Shown piece after piece: positions 7,329 through 13,921 of a DNA stretch of 18,400 nucleotides. The notes beneath the pieces are model-generated. The model did not search any database. It was not told where the DNA came from and worked only from the letters and a program-made list of their open reading frames with translations. The translations under genes and the position numbers were made by a program. Every line of letters starts with the position of its first letter. The stretch's first letter is position 1. The stretch comes from Pauljensenia sp. (lineage in GTDB: Bacteria > Actinomycetota > Actinomycetes > Actinomycetales > Actinomycetaceae), in the NCBI GenBank assembly GCA_029983625.1, contig JASBZF010000029.1, positions 1 to 18,400 on the forward strand. Reading direction: 5' to 3'.

Positions 7329-8066
7329 TCACTTGCCCTGGTTAGCGACGGCAGCGATCTTCGCTTCTGCCTCGGGGTCGAGGTAGGTGCCGCCCTTCTT
7401 GATGGGCTTGAGGGTCTCTTCGTCGAGCTCGTAGACGAGCGGGATGCCGGTCGGGATGTTGACGGCGGCGATCTCTTCATCGGAGATGTCGTCGAGATGC
7501 TTGACGATGGCACGCAGGGAGTTGCCATGCGCGGCGATCATCACGGTTTTGCCCGTTTTGATCGTCGGAACGATGGTGTCTTCCCAGTAGGGCAGGAGAC
7601 GCTCAAGAACATCCTTGAGGCATTCGGTCATCGGGATCGGTTCACCGGCGTAGCGCGGATCAGCGTCCTGGGAGTACTTCGAGCCAGCTTCGATGGCGGG
7701 CGGCGGAACATCGTAGGAGCGACGCCACTGCATGAACTGATCTTCACCGTACTCGTCACGGATCTCTTTCTTGTTCTTCCCCTGAAGCGCACCGTAGTGA
7801 CGTTCGTTGAGGCGCCAGTTGCGTTCGACGGGAATCCAGTGACGATCCGCTGCATCGAGGGCGAGGTTCGCCGTCATGATTGCGCGACGCAGCATCGAGG
7901 TGAAGAGGACATCCGGCAGGACTGCGGACTCTTTGAGGAGCGCACCGCCATGAGCGGCTTCCGCACGGCCTTTCTCAGAGAGAGGGACATCCACCCAGCC
8001 GGTGAAGAGGTTCTTCGCATTCCACTCGCTCTCGCCGTGGCGGAGCAACACCAATGTGTAGGTCAT
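7329..8066 (-). CDS. gpmA: 2,3-bisphosphoglycerate-dependent phosphoglycerate mutase
   Basis: Interconverts 3- and 2-phosphoglycerate in glycolysis and gluconeogenesis, cytoplasmic. The 245-residue product has the phosphohistidine motif LLRHGESEWN (His10), then NLFTGWVDVPLSEKG, the RRAIMTA segment, the acid residue Glu88 in RLNERHYGALQGKNK, and the second catalytic histidine His180 in AAHGNSLRA. Length and motif order are exactly those of the dPGM family. The start at 8066 gives the canonical MTYTLVLLRHG; the ribosome binding site is weak (GGAAAA about 10 nt upstream). It lies 56 bp downstream of lsr2 on the same strand, with a stem at the lsr2 stop between them. It is followed by the strong hairpin at 7210-7253. 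Confidence 0.96.
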   Translation of the reverse strand: MTYTLVLLRHGESEWNAKNLFTGWVDVPLSEKGRAEAAHGGALLKESAVLPDVLFTSMLRRAIMTANLALDAADRHWIPVERNWRLNERHYGALQGKNKKEIRDEYGEDQFMQWRRSYDVPPPAIEAGSKYSQDADPRYAGEPIPMTECLKDVLERLLPYWEDTIVPTIKTGKTVMIAAHGNSLRAIVKHLDDISDEEIAAVNIPTGIPLVYELDEETLKPIKKGGTYLDPEAEAKIAAVANQGK

Positions 8067-8111
8067 GCTGTTATTTTTCCATTCGCTTCGGAAGAAGTGT
8101 TGCGTGGTTCA

Positions 8112-8133
8112 AGGAGGACTTTTCAGTCCTCCT
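8112..8133 (-). terminator. Stem enclosing the lsr2 stop codon
   Basis: AGGAGGAC and GTCCTCCT are perfect 8-bp arms around a 6-nt loop that contains the TGA stop of lsr2. No T-run follows, so this may be an attenuator or mRNA-stabilising stem between lsr2 and gpmA rather than a full terminator. Confidence 0.45.
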
Positions 8134-8452
8134 GAGCGGCCTTATATGCGGCGACCACATCGGCGGGGATGCGACCGCGCTCATTGACGGTACGTCCTTC
8201 TTCCTTGGCCCACTTGCGCACGCGAGCAGAAAGCGATTCCTCCCTGTTGGGTCGCGCGAAACGGGAACGGGTCTGACGTCCGCTGACGCGACGCGCCCTC
8301 TGCGTCCACTTTGCGAAGTCTTCGGTCATTTCTTCGATGTGCGCTTCAGAAAGGTCAATTTCGTAAGAAACACCCTTGAAAGAGAAAACGACGGTGTCGT
8401 CAGCTGCGCCGCCGTCGATGTCATCAACGAGAACGATCTGGGTCCTCTTCAT
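8123..8452 (-). CDS. lsr2: Lsr2 nucleoid-associated protein
   Basis: Actinobacterial H-NS analogue that bridges AT-rich DNA and silences acquired genes. The 109-residue product has the N-terminal dimerisation region (MKRTQIVLVDDIDGG, FSFKGVSYEIDLSEAH). After a basic linker comes the C-terminal DNA-binding domain with the AT-hook-like RGR at 92-94 in ERGRIPADVVAAY. Length and layout match the mycobacterial protein. The ATG at 8452 is preceded by AAGGAAG at about 6-nt spacing. A perfect palindrome lies in the likely 5' leader and a stem covers the stop codon. gpmA follows on the same strand. Its position next to the accessory transporter and surface-protein region may be relevant to silencing, but that is inference. 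Confidence 0.95.
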   Translation of the reverse strand: MKRTQIVLVDDIDGGAADDTVVFSFKGVSYEIDLSEAHIEEMTEDFAKWTQRARRVSGRQTRSRFARPNREESLSARVRKWAKEEGRTVNERGRIPADVVAAYKAAQED

Positions 8453-8474
8453 TTGAGCTTCCTTTCACTGTAGA

Positions 8475-8495
8475 ACTGGACGCCATTCGTCCAGT
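8475..8495. promoter_or_regulatory. Palindrome in the lsr2 leader
   Basis: ACTGGACG and CGTCCAGT are perfect 8-bp arms around CCATT, located 23-43 bp before the lsr2 ATG. By position it is either an operator just past the promoter or an RNA hairpin in the leader. An autoregulatory role is inference. Confidence 0.5.
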
Positions 8496-8508
8496 GATTT
8501 CCTCACAA

Positions 8509-8534
8509 AGAATAACATAAGGAACATCTGTCAA
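8509..8534 (-). promoter_or_regulatory. Candidate lsr2 promoter
   Basis: On the minus strand a perfect TTGACA (8529-8534) is followed 14 nt later by TATTCT (8509-8514), which fits TAnnnT. The spacer is shorter than usual, so the exact -10 is uncertain. Confidence 0.35.
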
Positions 8535-8878
8535 TAAGCGTTTTTACCCTTTCTTCCGTCCCGCACTTCACACAGCAAAGCAGCTTCGAGCCTCACTTTC
8601 CTCTTTTAAGAAACGAGGTCAAGCTTTGCCTCTGCATTGTTTGAATTCTTAATCCACAGGGAGCAAGGAGCTGTATGCAGCGCCCACAAAGCTCCCCTCA
8701 CGCAACACGCAACTACCGCAGTCAGCTCAATGCCCACACTCTCACTCTTCTTCAACAAGAATGCCTGGTCACGTAGGTAATCCGAGCGACTAGACTTGAT
8801 CGTCGTGCGCAAGCGCAGGCAAAGCCAATAAAGGACCGTGGGATTCGACGACTATCAACACTTCAAGGAAGGTATCGC

Positions 8879-9325
8879 ATGATCGGACGTGACGCGCGAG
8901 GACGAGCATGGGAGGTCTACTTCACAACCACGGCACGCCTCTCGAATCGGATCGAGAGCGAACTCAAGAACAGCCACAAGATCAGCCTTCCTGAATACAA
9001 TGTCCTCCTCCAAGTTTCCCGAGCAGGAAAAGACGGGATCCGCCCTTCCGTTCTTGCCCGTCACGTTGTTTTCAGTCCTTCTCGTTTGACTCATACGGTC
9101 AACAGGCTCATCGCACGCGGTTTTCTTTCTCGCACAAGCTGTAGCGAGGACGGGCGTGGCGGACTGATCCACCTCACCAACGAAGGCGCAGAGCATTTCA
9201 AGCAGACCGCACTCATTCACCGCAACATCGTCCGCTCACTCGTCCTCGACGATCTGTCTGAGGAAGAAATCGAGGTCCTTGATCGAATGTTCACTCGGAT
9301 TTCACGCCGCATCGACAACTCCTAA
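8879..9325 (+). CDS. MarR-family transcriptional regulator
   Basis: Winged-helix dimeric repressor of the MarR group, 148 residues, the usual length. An N-terminal helix (about 8-30) is followed by the helix-turn-helix. Its recognition helix is near SPSRLTHTVNRLIARGFLSR (66-85), and the wing is SEDGRGGLIHLT (89-100). A C-terminal dimerisation helix pair completes the fold. The ATG at 8879 follows AAGGAAGG at about 6 nt. It lies 302 bp upstream of the metal-type ABC operon in the same direction and is the obvious candidate to control it. In streptococci the MarR-family AdcR controls zinc uptake, but I do not see a convincing AdcR-like ligand set here: there is a single Cys88, with His106 and His114 in the dimerisation helices. 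The ligand is therefore unknown. Confidence 0.85.
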   Translation: MIGRDARGRAWEVYFTTTARLSNRIESELKNSHKISLPEYNVLLQVSRAGKDGIRPSVLARHVVFSPSRLTHTVNRLIARGFLSRTSCSEDGRGGLIHLTNEGAEHFKQTALIHRNIVRSLVLDDLSEEEIEVLDRMFTRISRRIDNS

Positions 9326-9374
9326 AGCGGGATACACTCTCTCGTTCTTCAGCTTCGGACACTGCATTCGAATA

Positions 9375-9438
9375 CTTCTGGCACTTCACGCATTTCAGAC
9401 GCTTCACACACTCTGATACTCCCTCCTGATACTCCCTC
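9375..9438. repeat. Short tandem repeats, 9-bp then 13-bp
   Basis: Four degenerate 9-bp units run from 9375 to 9410 (cttctggca, cttcacgca, tttcagacg, cttcacaca). They are followed by two identical 13-bp units at 9413-9425 and 9426-9438 (ctgatactccctc). Noncoding by position; function unknown. Confidence 0.7.
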
Positions 9439-9585
9439 CGGCTTCTGAAGACACACAGCCCACATCCATACCCCCGTTTGCACTTTTCGCCCGCCCTGAG
9501 CCCAACACACGATCGGGAGTGCTTCACACACACATGACTGAGCAGCGAACGAAAGTAGGGATCGACAGCGAAGAGGAGAGAGGCT

Positions 9586-9613
9586 ACTATCTTAACGATA
9601 GTCATTCCCATTA
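9586..9613 (+). promoter_or_regulatory. Predicted -10 box and operator of the transporter operon
   Basis: ACTATC-TTAAC-GATAGT (9586-9602) is a perfect 6-5-6 palindrome covering TATCTT (9588-9593), a TAnnnT -10 box. Overlapping it, 9593-9613 read on the minus strand is a semi-palindrome beginning TAATGGGAATGA, resembling actinobacterial Zur boxes (core TGAAAATGATTTTCA) at roughly 10 of 15 positions. A repressor bound here would block the promoter. Whether it is the MarR protein, a Zur, or both cannot be decided from sequence. Confidence 0.5.
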
Positions 9614-9627
9614 GCGATAAAGGTTTT

Positions 9628-11220
9628 ATGCGCTTGTTACACGCCCTCGGCCACATCCACATCAGAAACACACTCTTCGCTTGCCTCACCCTCCTCAGCA
9701 CCGCCGGACTCCTCGGATGCGCGCCACAAAATCACACAACACCCACCACACACTCCGAACAAGAACTCTCCATCGTCGCCTCCACACCGATCATCGCCGA
9801 CCTTGTTCACGGCGTCGCCCCTCACGCCAAGATCCATTCCCTCATCCCAAAAGGCCAAGACCCCCACTCCTTTGAACCCTCAATGGCACAGTTGCGCGAC
9901 ATCGCCCACGCGAACATCGCCTTCTCGAACGGACTACTCCTCGAAAGCAGCGCCCTCACACAACACATCGACGCGAACCTGAAAGACAACGCACCACACA
10001 TCGCCCTCGGTTCCGAATCCGTCCCCTTCGGCGCACGGCCAATCCCGCTCGTCGAAAACATCGCACTTGCAACAATCTGGCTGGGTTTGCGCGTCGATGG
10101 GCAAGCATCCCCAGATTCAACAGTGCGCTTTGAAGCGACGAGGGCGAGCGGCCCCGGCGACATGGCAGCATTCACCACCGGCACCTTCGGTGAACCCCAC
10201 CCCTGGATCGCCACAAGAAACGGAATCGACTCAGACGACCACATCGAATTACCGACCAACGCCCATACGCACATGTCCTGGGGATTCACCCAGCCCGGCA
10301 CCTACACCCTCGACCTTCGCGCAGATCTCCTCTCCCCCGAAGGGCACACACCCCTCGGCAATGCCACCCTCACCTTCTGCGTCGGCACAGACCCGCACAC
10401 ACTGGGACGCAGCATCCTCGACTCCGGGCACGTTGACCTGAGCGCACACCTCGACGGCGGACTCACACTGCACTCAGACGAAAAAGGAGAACTCAACCCC
10501 GAACACATCGTGATCGCCGTACCGGACACGACCACCACACAGATCCCACACAATAAATGGCGTTTCCTCGCCGACCCCGGAGATCAGGTTCGTATCCTCG
10601 CCCAAGCCGTCCTCGGAACACACGTTCACGGCGAAATCGACCCGCATATGTGGCACGACGTCACCAACGCCATCGCCTACACCGAAACCATCGCCGATCA
10701 ACTCTGTCGAATCGACCCCGCACACGCCCACGAATACCGAACACACGCCGCACAAAGAAAAGGAGAACTCCACACACTTGACCGCTGGATCCGACACGTC
10801 ATCACTTCAATCCCCGAAGCGAAACGCTCCCTCGTCACCGCCCACGACTCCTTCGGCTACTACGGACGAGCCTACGGACTGAAAATCGGAGGATTCGTCG
10901 CCCCCAACCCCACGCTCGAACCCTCCGCCTTCCAAATCGCAAACCTCGCGCGACTCCTGAAAAACTCTGCGGCAGCCGGAGTCTTCGTCGAAGCTCACTC
11001 CCGCTCCCACCTGGGAGAACTCAGTGCCCTCGCCCAAACGGCAGGTAAATCCGTGTGCGTGCTCTACTCCGACACGCTCAGCGCCGAAGTCCCCACCTAT
11101 CGGGCACTCATGGAGTTCAACACCCGCTCCATTAAATCCTGCCTCGACCCAGAATCCCTGCCCGCCTGGCCACTTTCCGAAGAAGATTCCCTCCCCTCTT
11201 TATCGCAAGGACACCCATGA
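9628..11220 (+). CDS. Anchored-repeat ABC transporter solute-binding lipoprotein (ZnuA-like)
   Basis: Cluster A-I metal-binding lipoprotein that would deliver its ligand to the ABC-3 permease encoded downstream. The 530-residue product has a signal peptide with lipobox LLGC (Cys31). It has ZnuA-type metal positions His80 (GQDPHSFEPS), His340 (GEIDPHMWHD) and His406 (TAHDSFGYYGRAYG), and Glu455 and Asp482 late in the second lobe. Three histidines favour zinc over manganese. Residues about 142-330 are an insertion absent from ordinary ZnuA. It carries the actinobacterial surface-anchored repeat (TIGR03769-like) with NAHTHMSWGFTQPG, and a second segment beginning GHVDL. The insertion sits just before His340, where ZnuA has its histidine-rich loop. 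The overall pattern fits the TIGR03772 family. The ATG at 9628 follows AAAGG at 4 nt. It overlaps the next gene by 4 bp. Confidence 0.9.
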   Translation: MRLLHALGHIHIRNTLFACLTLLSTAGLLGCAPQNHTTPTTHSEQELSIVASTPIIADLVHGVAPHAKIHSLIPKGQDPHSFEPSMAQLRDIAHANIAFSNGLLLESSALTQHIDANLKDNAPHIALGSESVPFGARPIPLVENIALATIWLGLRVDGQASPDSTVRFEATRASGPGDMAAFTTGTFGEPHPWIATRNGIDSDDHIELPTNAHTHMSWGFTQPGTYTLDLRADLLSPEGHTPLGNATLTFCVGTDPHTLGRSILDSGHVDLSAHLDGGLTLHSDEKGELNPEHIVIAVPDTTTTQIPHNKWRFLADPGDQVRILAQAVLGTHVHGEIDPHMWHDVTNAIAYTETIADQLCRIDPAHAHEYRTHAAQRKGELHTLDRWIRHVITSIPEAKRSLVTAHDSFGYYGRAYGLKIGGFVAPNPTLEPSAFQIANLARLLKNSAAAGVFVEAHSRSHLGELSALAQTAGKSVCVLYSDTLSAEVPTYRALMEFNTRSIKSCLDPESLPAWPLSEEDSLPSLSQGHP

Positions 11221-12170
11221 AACCATTAGCTCTCTTGACTGACCTCACCGCGCTCAGCTGCCTCGCCCTCGCTACCCTGCTCCTCAGCGCATCCCCAGCA
11301 TTCGCTGAAGACCCGAACACGCTTGACCCTTCCCTCACGCAAGTCGTTGAATCCGACGAAGAGATCGCCACCCCAGGCACCCCCGCCACAATCACTGCCG
11401 GACACGTTGACCTCGGACCGAAATTCATCGAAGGGAAGTGGACATTCCTCGCACGCGACGACACCTCCGGTCACCCACAGTGGCGGCATATCGACGACGT
11501 CGTCTTCCAGGTTTCAGACACCGCGCAAGTCGACCTCCCCGAAGAGGACACCTACTCCTTTATTCACGCTCAAGGCCCCGTATGGGCTATCCCGCAATCT
11601 GAAATCGCCGAAGTTGTCTGGCTCGGATGGAACACACAAGACCCCGAAGTCGTATCGCGCCTCACGCAGGGCGCCACCCTCGTTTTTGAAGGACACCAAG
11701 GCGAAGGCGACTTCCACGCCTTCGTTGAAGCGGGAAACTTCTCCGGCCCACAAGAGCTGTGGAACTCACGCCACAAGACCGCTCAACCCATTCACATCGA
11801 CACCAACACTCACGCCCACGCGAACTGGGTTTTCACTCAGCCCGGCATCCACCTCATCCGACTGTCCCTCCAAGCTCAGCTCAGCGACGGAACGAACGTT
11901 GAAGATACGCAAGTCCTGCGTTTCGCCGTCGGAAACAATGCCGACATCCACAACGCACGAGAAACAGCGTGGACCCAGGCCCACGCCCCCGAAGCGCCCG
12001 CTCAAGTCGAAGAACCCTCCGCCCTCGATACCCACACCGCCCTTCCCCTCTACCTTGCCGCCGGACTCGGAATTGCCGCCCTCGGCCTTTTCACACTCGT
12101 ATTCATCGTCCAGAAACGCTCCCGCTCCCGCGAACTTGCCGCAGAAAAAATCATCGAGGGCGAGAAGTAA
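11217..12170 (+). CDS. Membrane-anchored choice-of-anchor M/anchored-repeat protein
   Basis: Surface partner of the ABC transporter. The 317-residue product has a Sec signal peptide ending AFA (cleavage after about residue 30). One domain (about 60-240) starts AGHVDLGPKF, continues through VVWLGW (133-138) and the histidine motif NTHAHANWVFTQPG (197-210), and ends LRFAVG. A Pro/Glu/Ala-rich stalk and a single TM (about 277-298) follow, with a basic tail QKRSRSR inside. There is no LPXTG-like motif, so it is membrane- and not wall-anchored. The same domain occurs in the solute-binding protein upstream. The start ATG overlaps the upstream TGA as ATGA. Function is unproven; presenting or capturing the ligand outside the membrane is the natural guess. 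It resembles choice-of-anchor M / TIGR03773-type transporter-associated proteins but is small for that group. Confidence 0.8.
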   Translation: MKPLALLTDLTALSCLALATLLLSASPAFAEDPNTLDPSLTQVVESDEEIATPGTPATITAGHVDLGPKFIEGKWTFLARDDTSGHPQWRHIDDVVFQVSDTAQVDLPEEDTYSFIHAQGPVWAIPQSEIAEVVWLGWNTQDPEVVSRLTQGATLVFEGHQGEGDFHAFVEAGNFSGPQELWNSRHKTAQPIHIDTNTHAHANWVFTQPGIHLIRLSLQAQLSDGTNVEDTQVLRFAVGNNADIHNARETAWTQAHAPEAPAQVEEPSALDTHTALPLYLAAGLGIAALGLFTLVFIVQKRSRSRELAAEKIIEGEK

Positions 12171-12191
12171 GAAAGGAAAAGAAAAAGGACA

Positions 12192-12911
12192 ATGGATCAC
12201 ACACTCAACGTTGACGCCCTCTCTGTCACCCTGGGTGGGCGGCGCATCCTTGAGCGCGTGAGCCTCACGGTGAAAAGCCATGAGCTCGTCGGACTGATCG
12301 GCCCCAACGGGGCAGGAAAAACAACCCTCATGCGCGCCATCATGGGACTTCTGAAGAGTGAAGGACACATCGACACGAAAGCTCCCGTCGGATATGTGCC
12401 CCAGCGTCAGGATCTCGACTGGTCCTACCCGATGAGCGCCACGCAACTCGTCGCCGGAGCCTACGTGGGGATGCGCCGCCCACCCCGGCGGCTTGAACGC
12501 TTAGAAGCCATCTATCGGGCCCTCGATGCGGTGGGGATGTACGACTATCGCAAGCGCACAATCCAAGAAACCTCCGGAGGTCAAAAGCAACGCCTCCTCC
12601 TTGCGCGCGCCCTCGTGATCGAACCGAAACTCCTTCTCCTCGATGAGCCTTTCACCGGTCTCGATCATCCGAATCAAGATGCCCTATCTCGTCTCTTCGT
12701 TGATCTCACGCGCACAGGAGTAGGAATCCTCATGTCAACGCACGACCTCACTCACGCCATCGACATCTGTCATCGAATCGTCATGCTCAACCGCAAAGTC
12801 AGAGCCGACGGCAAACCCGAAGCCCTCCTCGAACCCGGCTTGTGGATGGACACTTTCAAGGTTGCAGCGGACTCTGCACTGCTGCGTTCGCTGGGAATGA
12901 TGGCACGATGA
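12192..12911 (+). CDS. Anchored-repeat-type ABC transporter ATP-binding protein
   Basis: Cytoplasmic ATPase that powers the neighbouring permease. The 239-residue product has Walker A GPNGAGKTT (37-45), the Q-loop glutamine in YVPQ (Gln71), a signature reading TSGGQKQR (127-134) where LSGGQ is usual, Walker B LLLLDEP (147-153) and the H-loop in STHD (His184). The DWSYPMSATQLVAGAYVG region after the Q-loop is typical of zinc/manganese-type (ZnuC/MntB) ATPases. The ATG at 12192 follows an A/G-rich stretch ending AAGGACA, which places the binding site very close to the start. It begins 21 bp after the anchored protein gene and overlaps the permease by 4 bp. The pattern fits TIGR03771. Confidence 0.93.
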   Translation: MDHTLNVDALSVTLGGRRILERVSLTVKSHELVGLIGPNGAGKTTLMRAIMGLLKSEGHIDTKAPVGYVPQRQDLDWSYPMSATQLVAGAYVGMRRPPRRLERLEAIYRALDAVGMYDYRKRTIQETSGGQKQRLLLARALVIEPKLLLLDEPFTGLDHPNQDALSRLFVDLTRTGVGILMSTHDLTHAIDICHRIVMLNRKVRADGKPEALLEPGLWMDTFKVAADSALLRSLGMMAR

Positions 12912-13795
12912 GTTTCCTTGATTTCCTTTCTGATCTGCTGAATCCGAACTTCGCGTTCCTGCCTCGTGCGCTCCTCATCGCTATCGCTTCTTCTGTGATC
13001 TGCGGTCTCGTCGGCACACACGTGGTGCTCAGAGGCCTATCTTTCGTTGGTGACGCACTCTCACACGCTGTTTTCCCAGGAATCGCCATTGCTTTCGCCC
13101 TGCACGGACCGATCCTCTTAGGAGGTGGGATCGCGGGGATTCTCGTCGCAGTCCTCATTTCCGTTTTCTCATACAACCGTAGGATTCGTGAAGACTCCAT
13201 CATTGGGATTTTCTTCGCCGCCGCCTTCGCCCTCGGCCTCGTTATCGTCGCAAAAACTCCCGGATACACGGGTTCCCTCGAATCTCTTCTTTTCGGTTCC
13301 CTCACGGGCGTGACGAATACAGACCTGCTTGCTTCCCTTCTGGCCTGTGCCCTGATTGGGCTTGTCCTCACTGTTTTTCACGAACGCATCGTCCTCGTCA
13401 GCGTGGATCGGGACTACGCCCAGTCCAAAGGACTTTCCGTGCTCGGAATTGACCTGATCCTCCACGTGGCCATCGCCGCAGCGGTCGTCATTTCCGTTCA
13501 GACAATCGGGAATGTTCTTGTCCTCGCCCTGCTGATTACACCCGCCGCGAGCGCTCGTCTCCTCACCGACAGGGTTTTCACAATGATGCTTCTTGCCCCG
13601 CTTCTCGGTTCCCTTGCGGCTTTTCTTGGCATCTGGAGTTCCTGGTCTTTTGATATTCCTTCCGGAGCGGCGATCGTTCTCACCTCAGCTCTGCTTTTTA
13701 TCCTCCTCTGGCTTTTCGCGCCTCAGCGCGGGCTCCTCACCAGCCGCTTCGTTGATATCCGAAGAAGGCACACGGAAAGGAGCTTGCCCGCATGA
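12908..13795 (+). CDS. Anchored-repeat-type ABC transporter permease (ABC-3 family)
   Basis: Integral membrane channel of the metal-type ABC system, 295 residues with about 8-9 hydrophobic segments. The ABC-3 signature region reads GDALSHAVFPGIAIAF near residue 50, and the second-half segments VLVLALLITPAASARLL match ZnuB/MntC-like permeases. The start at 12908 is chosen because the ATG overlaps the ATPase stop as ATGA and gives the usual short N-terminus before the first TM. A start 22 codons upstream would overlap the ATPase by 70 bp. A 4-bp overlapping ATG at the 3' end opens a 14-codon frame. The pattern fits TIGR03770; the substrate is inferred to be a metal (probably zinc) from the solute-binding protein. 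Confidence 0.92.
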   Translation: MSFLDFLSDLLNPNFAFLPRALLIAIASSVICGLVGTHVVLRGLSFVGDALSHAVFPGIAIAFALHGPILLGGGIAGILVAVLISVFSYNRRIREDSIIGIFFAAAFALGLVIVAKTPGYTGSLESLLFGSLTGVTNTDLLASLLACALIGLVLTVFHERIVLVSVDRDYAQSKGLSVLGIDLILHVAIAAAVVISVQTIGNVLVLALLITPAASARLLTDRVFTMMLLAPLLGSLAAFLGIWSSWSFDIPSGAAIVLTSALLFILLWLFAPQRGLLTSRFVDIRRRHTERSLPA

Positions 13796-13836
13796 GAGGG
13801 TTTTCCGTGCGTGCAGATATGACGCAGGTACGGTAA
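13792..13836 (+). other. 14-codon frame overlapping the permease stop
   Basis: An ATG overlaps the permease TGA as ATGA, the same junction used twice in this operon. It follows AGGAG at about 8 nt, but the frame stops after 14 codons (MRGFSVRADMTQVR). It could be the surviving start of a deleted fifth operon gene, a leader-like peptide, or chance. Confidence 0.3.
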
Positions 13837-13921
13837 AGAGGCTCGGGGCTTCACCGGGGAATCAGATCAGCCCTGTTATAAAAAGTAAAACGCTCATTTT
13901 CGAGGGCGATTCACGGCCTTC

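Larger units (their letters stand above)
8453..8878. other. Divergent region between lsr2 and the MarR gene
   Basis: This 426-bp stretch holds the lsr2 palindrome and candidate promoter on one side. On the other is the leader of the MarR gene, with TAGACT (about 8791-8796) as a possible -10 box. A 68-codon minus-strand frame at 8606-8812 has no recognisable motif or family-like composition and is not called. I see no RNA gene. Confidence 0.5.
9326..9627. other. Repeat-bearing gap before the transporter operon
   Basis: The 302-bp gap between the MarR gene and the operon holds short 9-bp and 13-bp tandem repeats (9375-9438) and the operon's predicted promoter/operator (9586-9613). Minus-strand frames across this gap run into the transporter gene and look spurious. 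No clear terminator for the MarR gene was seen. Confidence 0.5.

Noticed and set aside
7149..8135. 328-codon open frame on the plus strand
   Set aside because: It lies opposite gpmA, which has every catalytic motif; the plus-strand product shows no family pattern and is a shadow.
8606..8812. 68-codon minus-strand frame between lsr2 and the MarR gene
   Set aside because: No convincing ribosome binding site, no recognisable domain, and it lies across the likely MarR leader.
9291..9701. 136-codon minus-strand frame with Cys/Lys repeats
   Set aside because: It overlaps the MarR end, the operon promoter and the lipoprotein signal peptide; the apparent peptide repeat is produced by the 9-bp DNA repeat.
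10051..10617. Frameshift or gene fusion as an explanation for the long binding protein
   Set aside because: The frame is intact through both lobes, metal residues resume normally after the insertion, and the inserted domain is a recognised part of this transporter family.
11323..12261. 312-codon Ser/Pro/Thr-rich plus-strand frame
   Set aside because: It is the +1 frame of the anchored-protein gene; its composition is that of an out-of-frame reading of C-rich codons.
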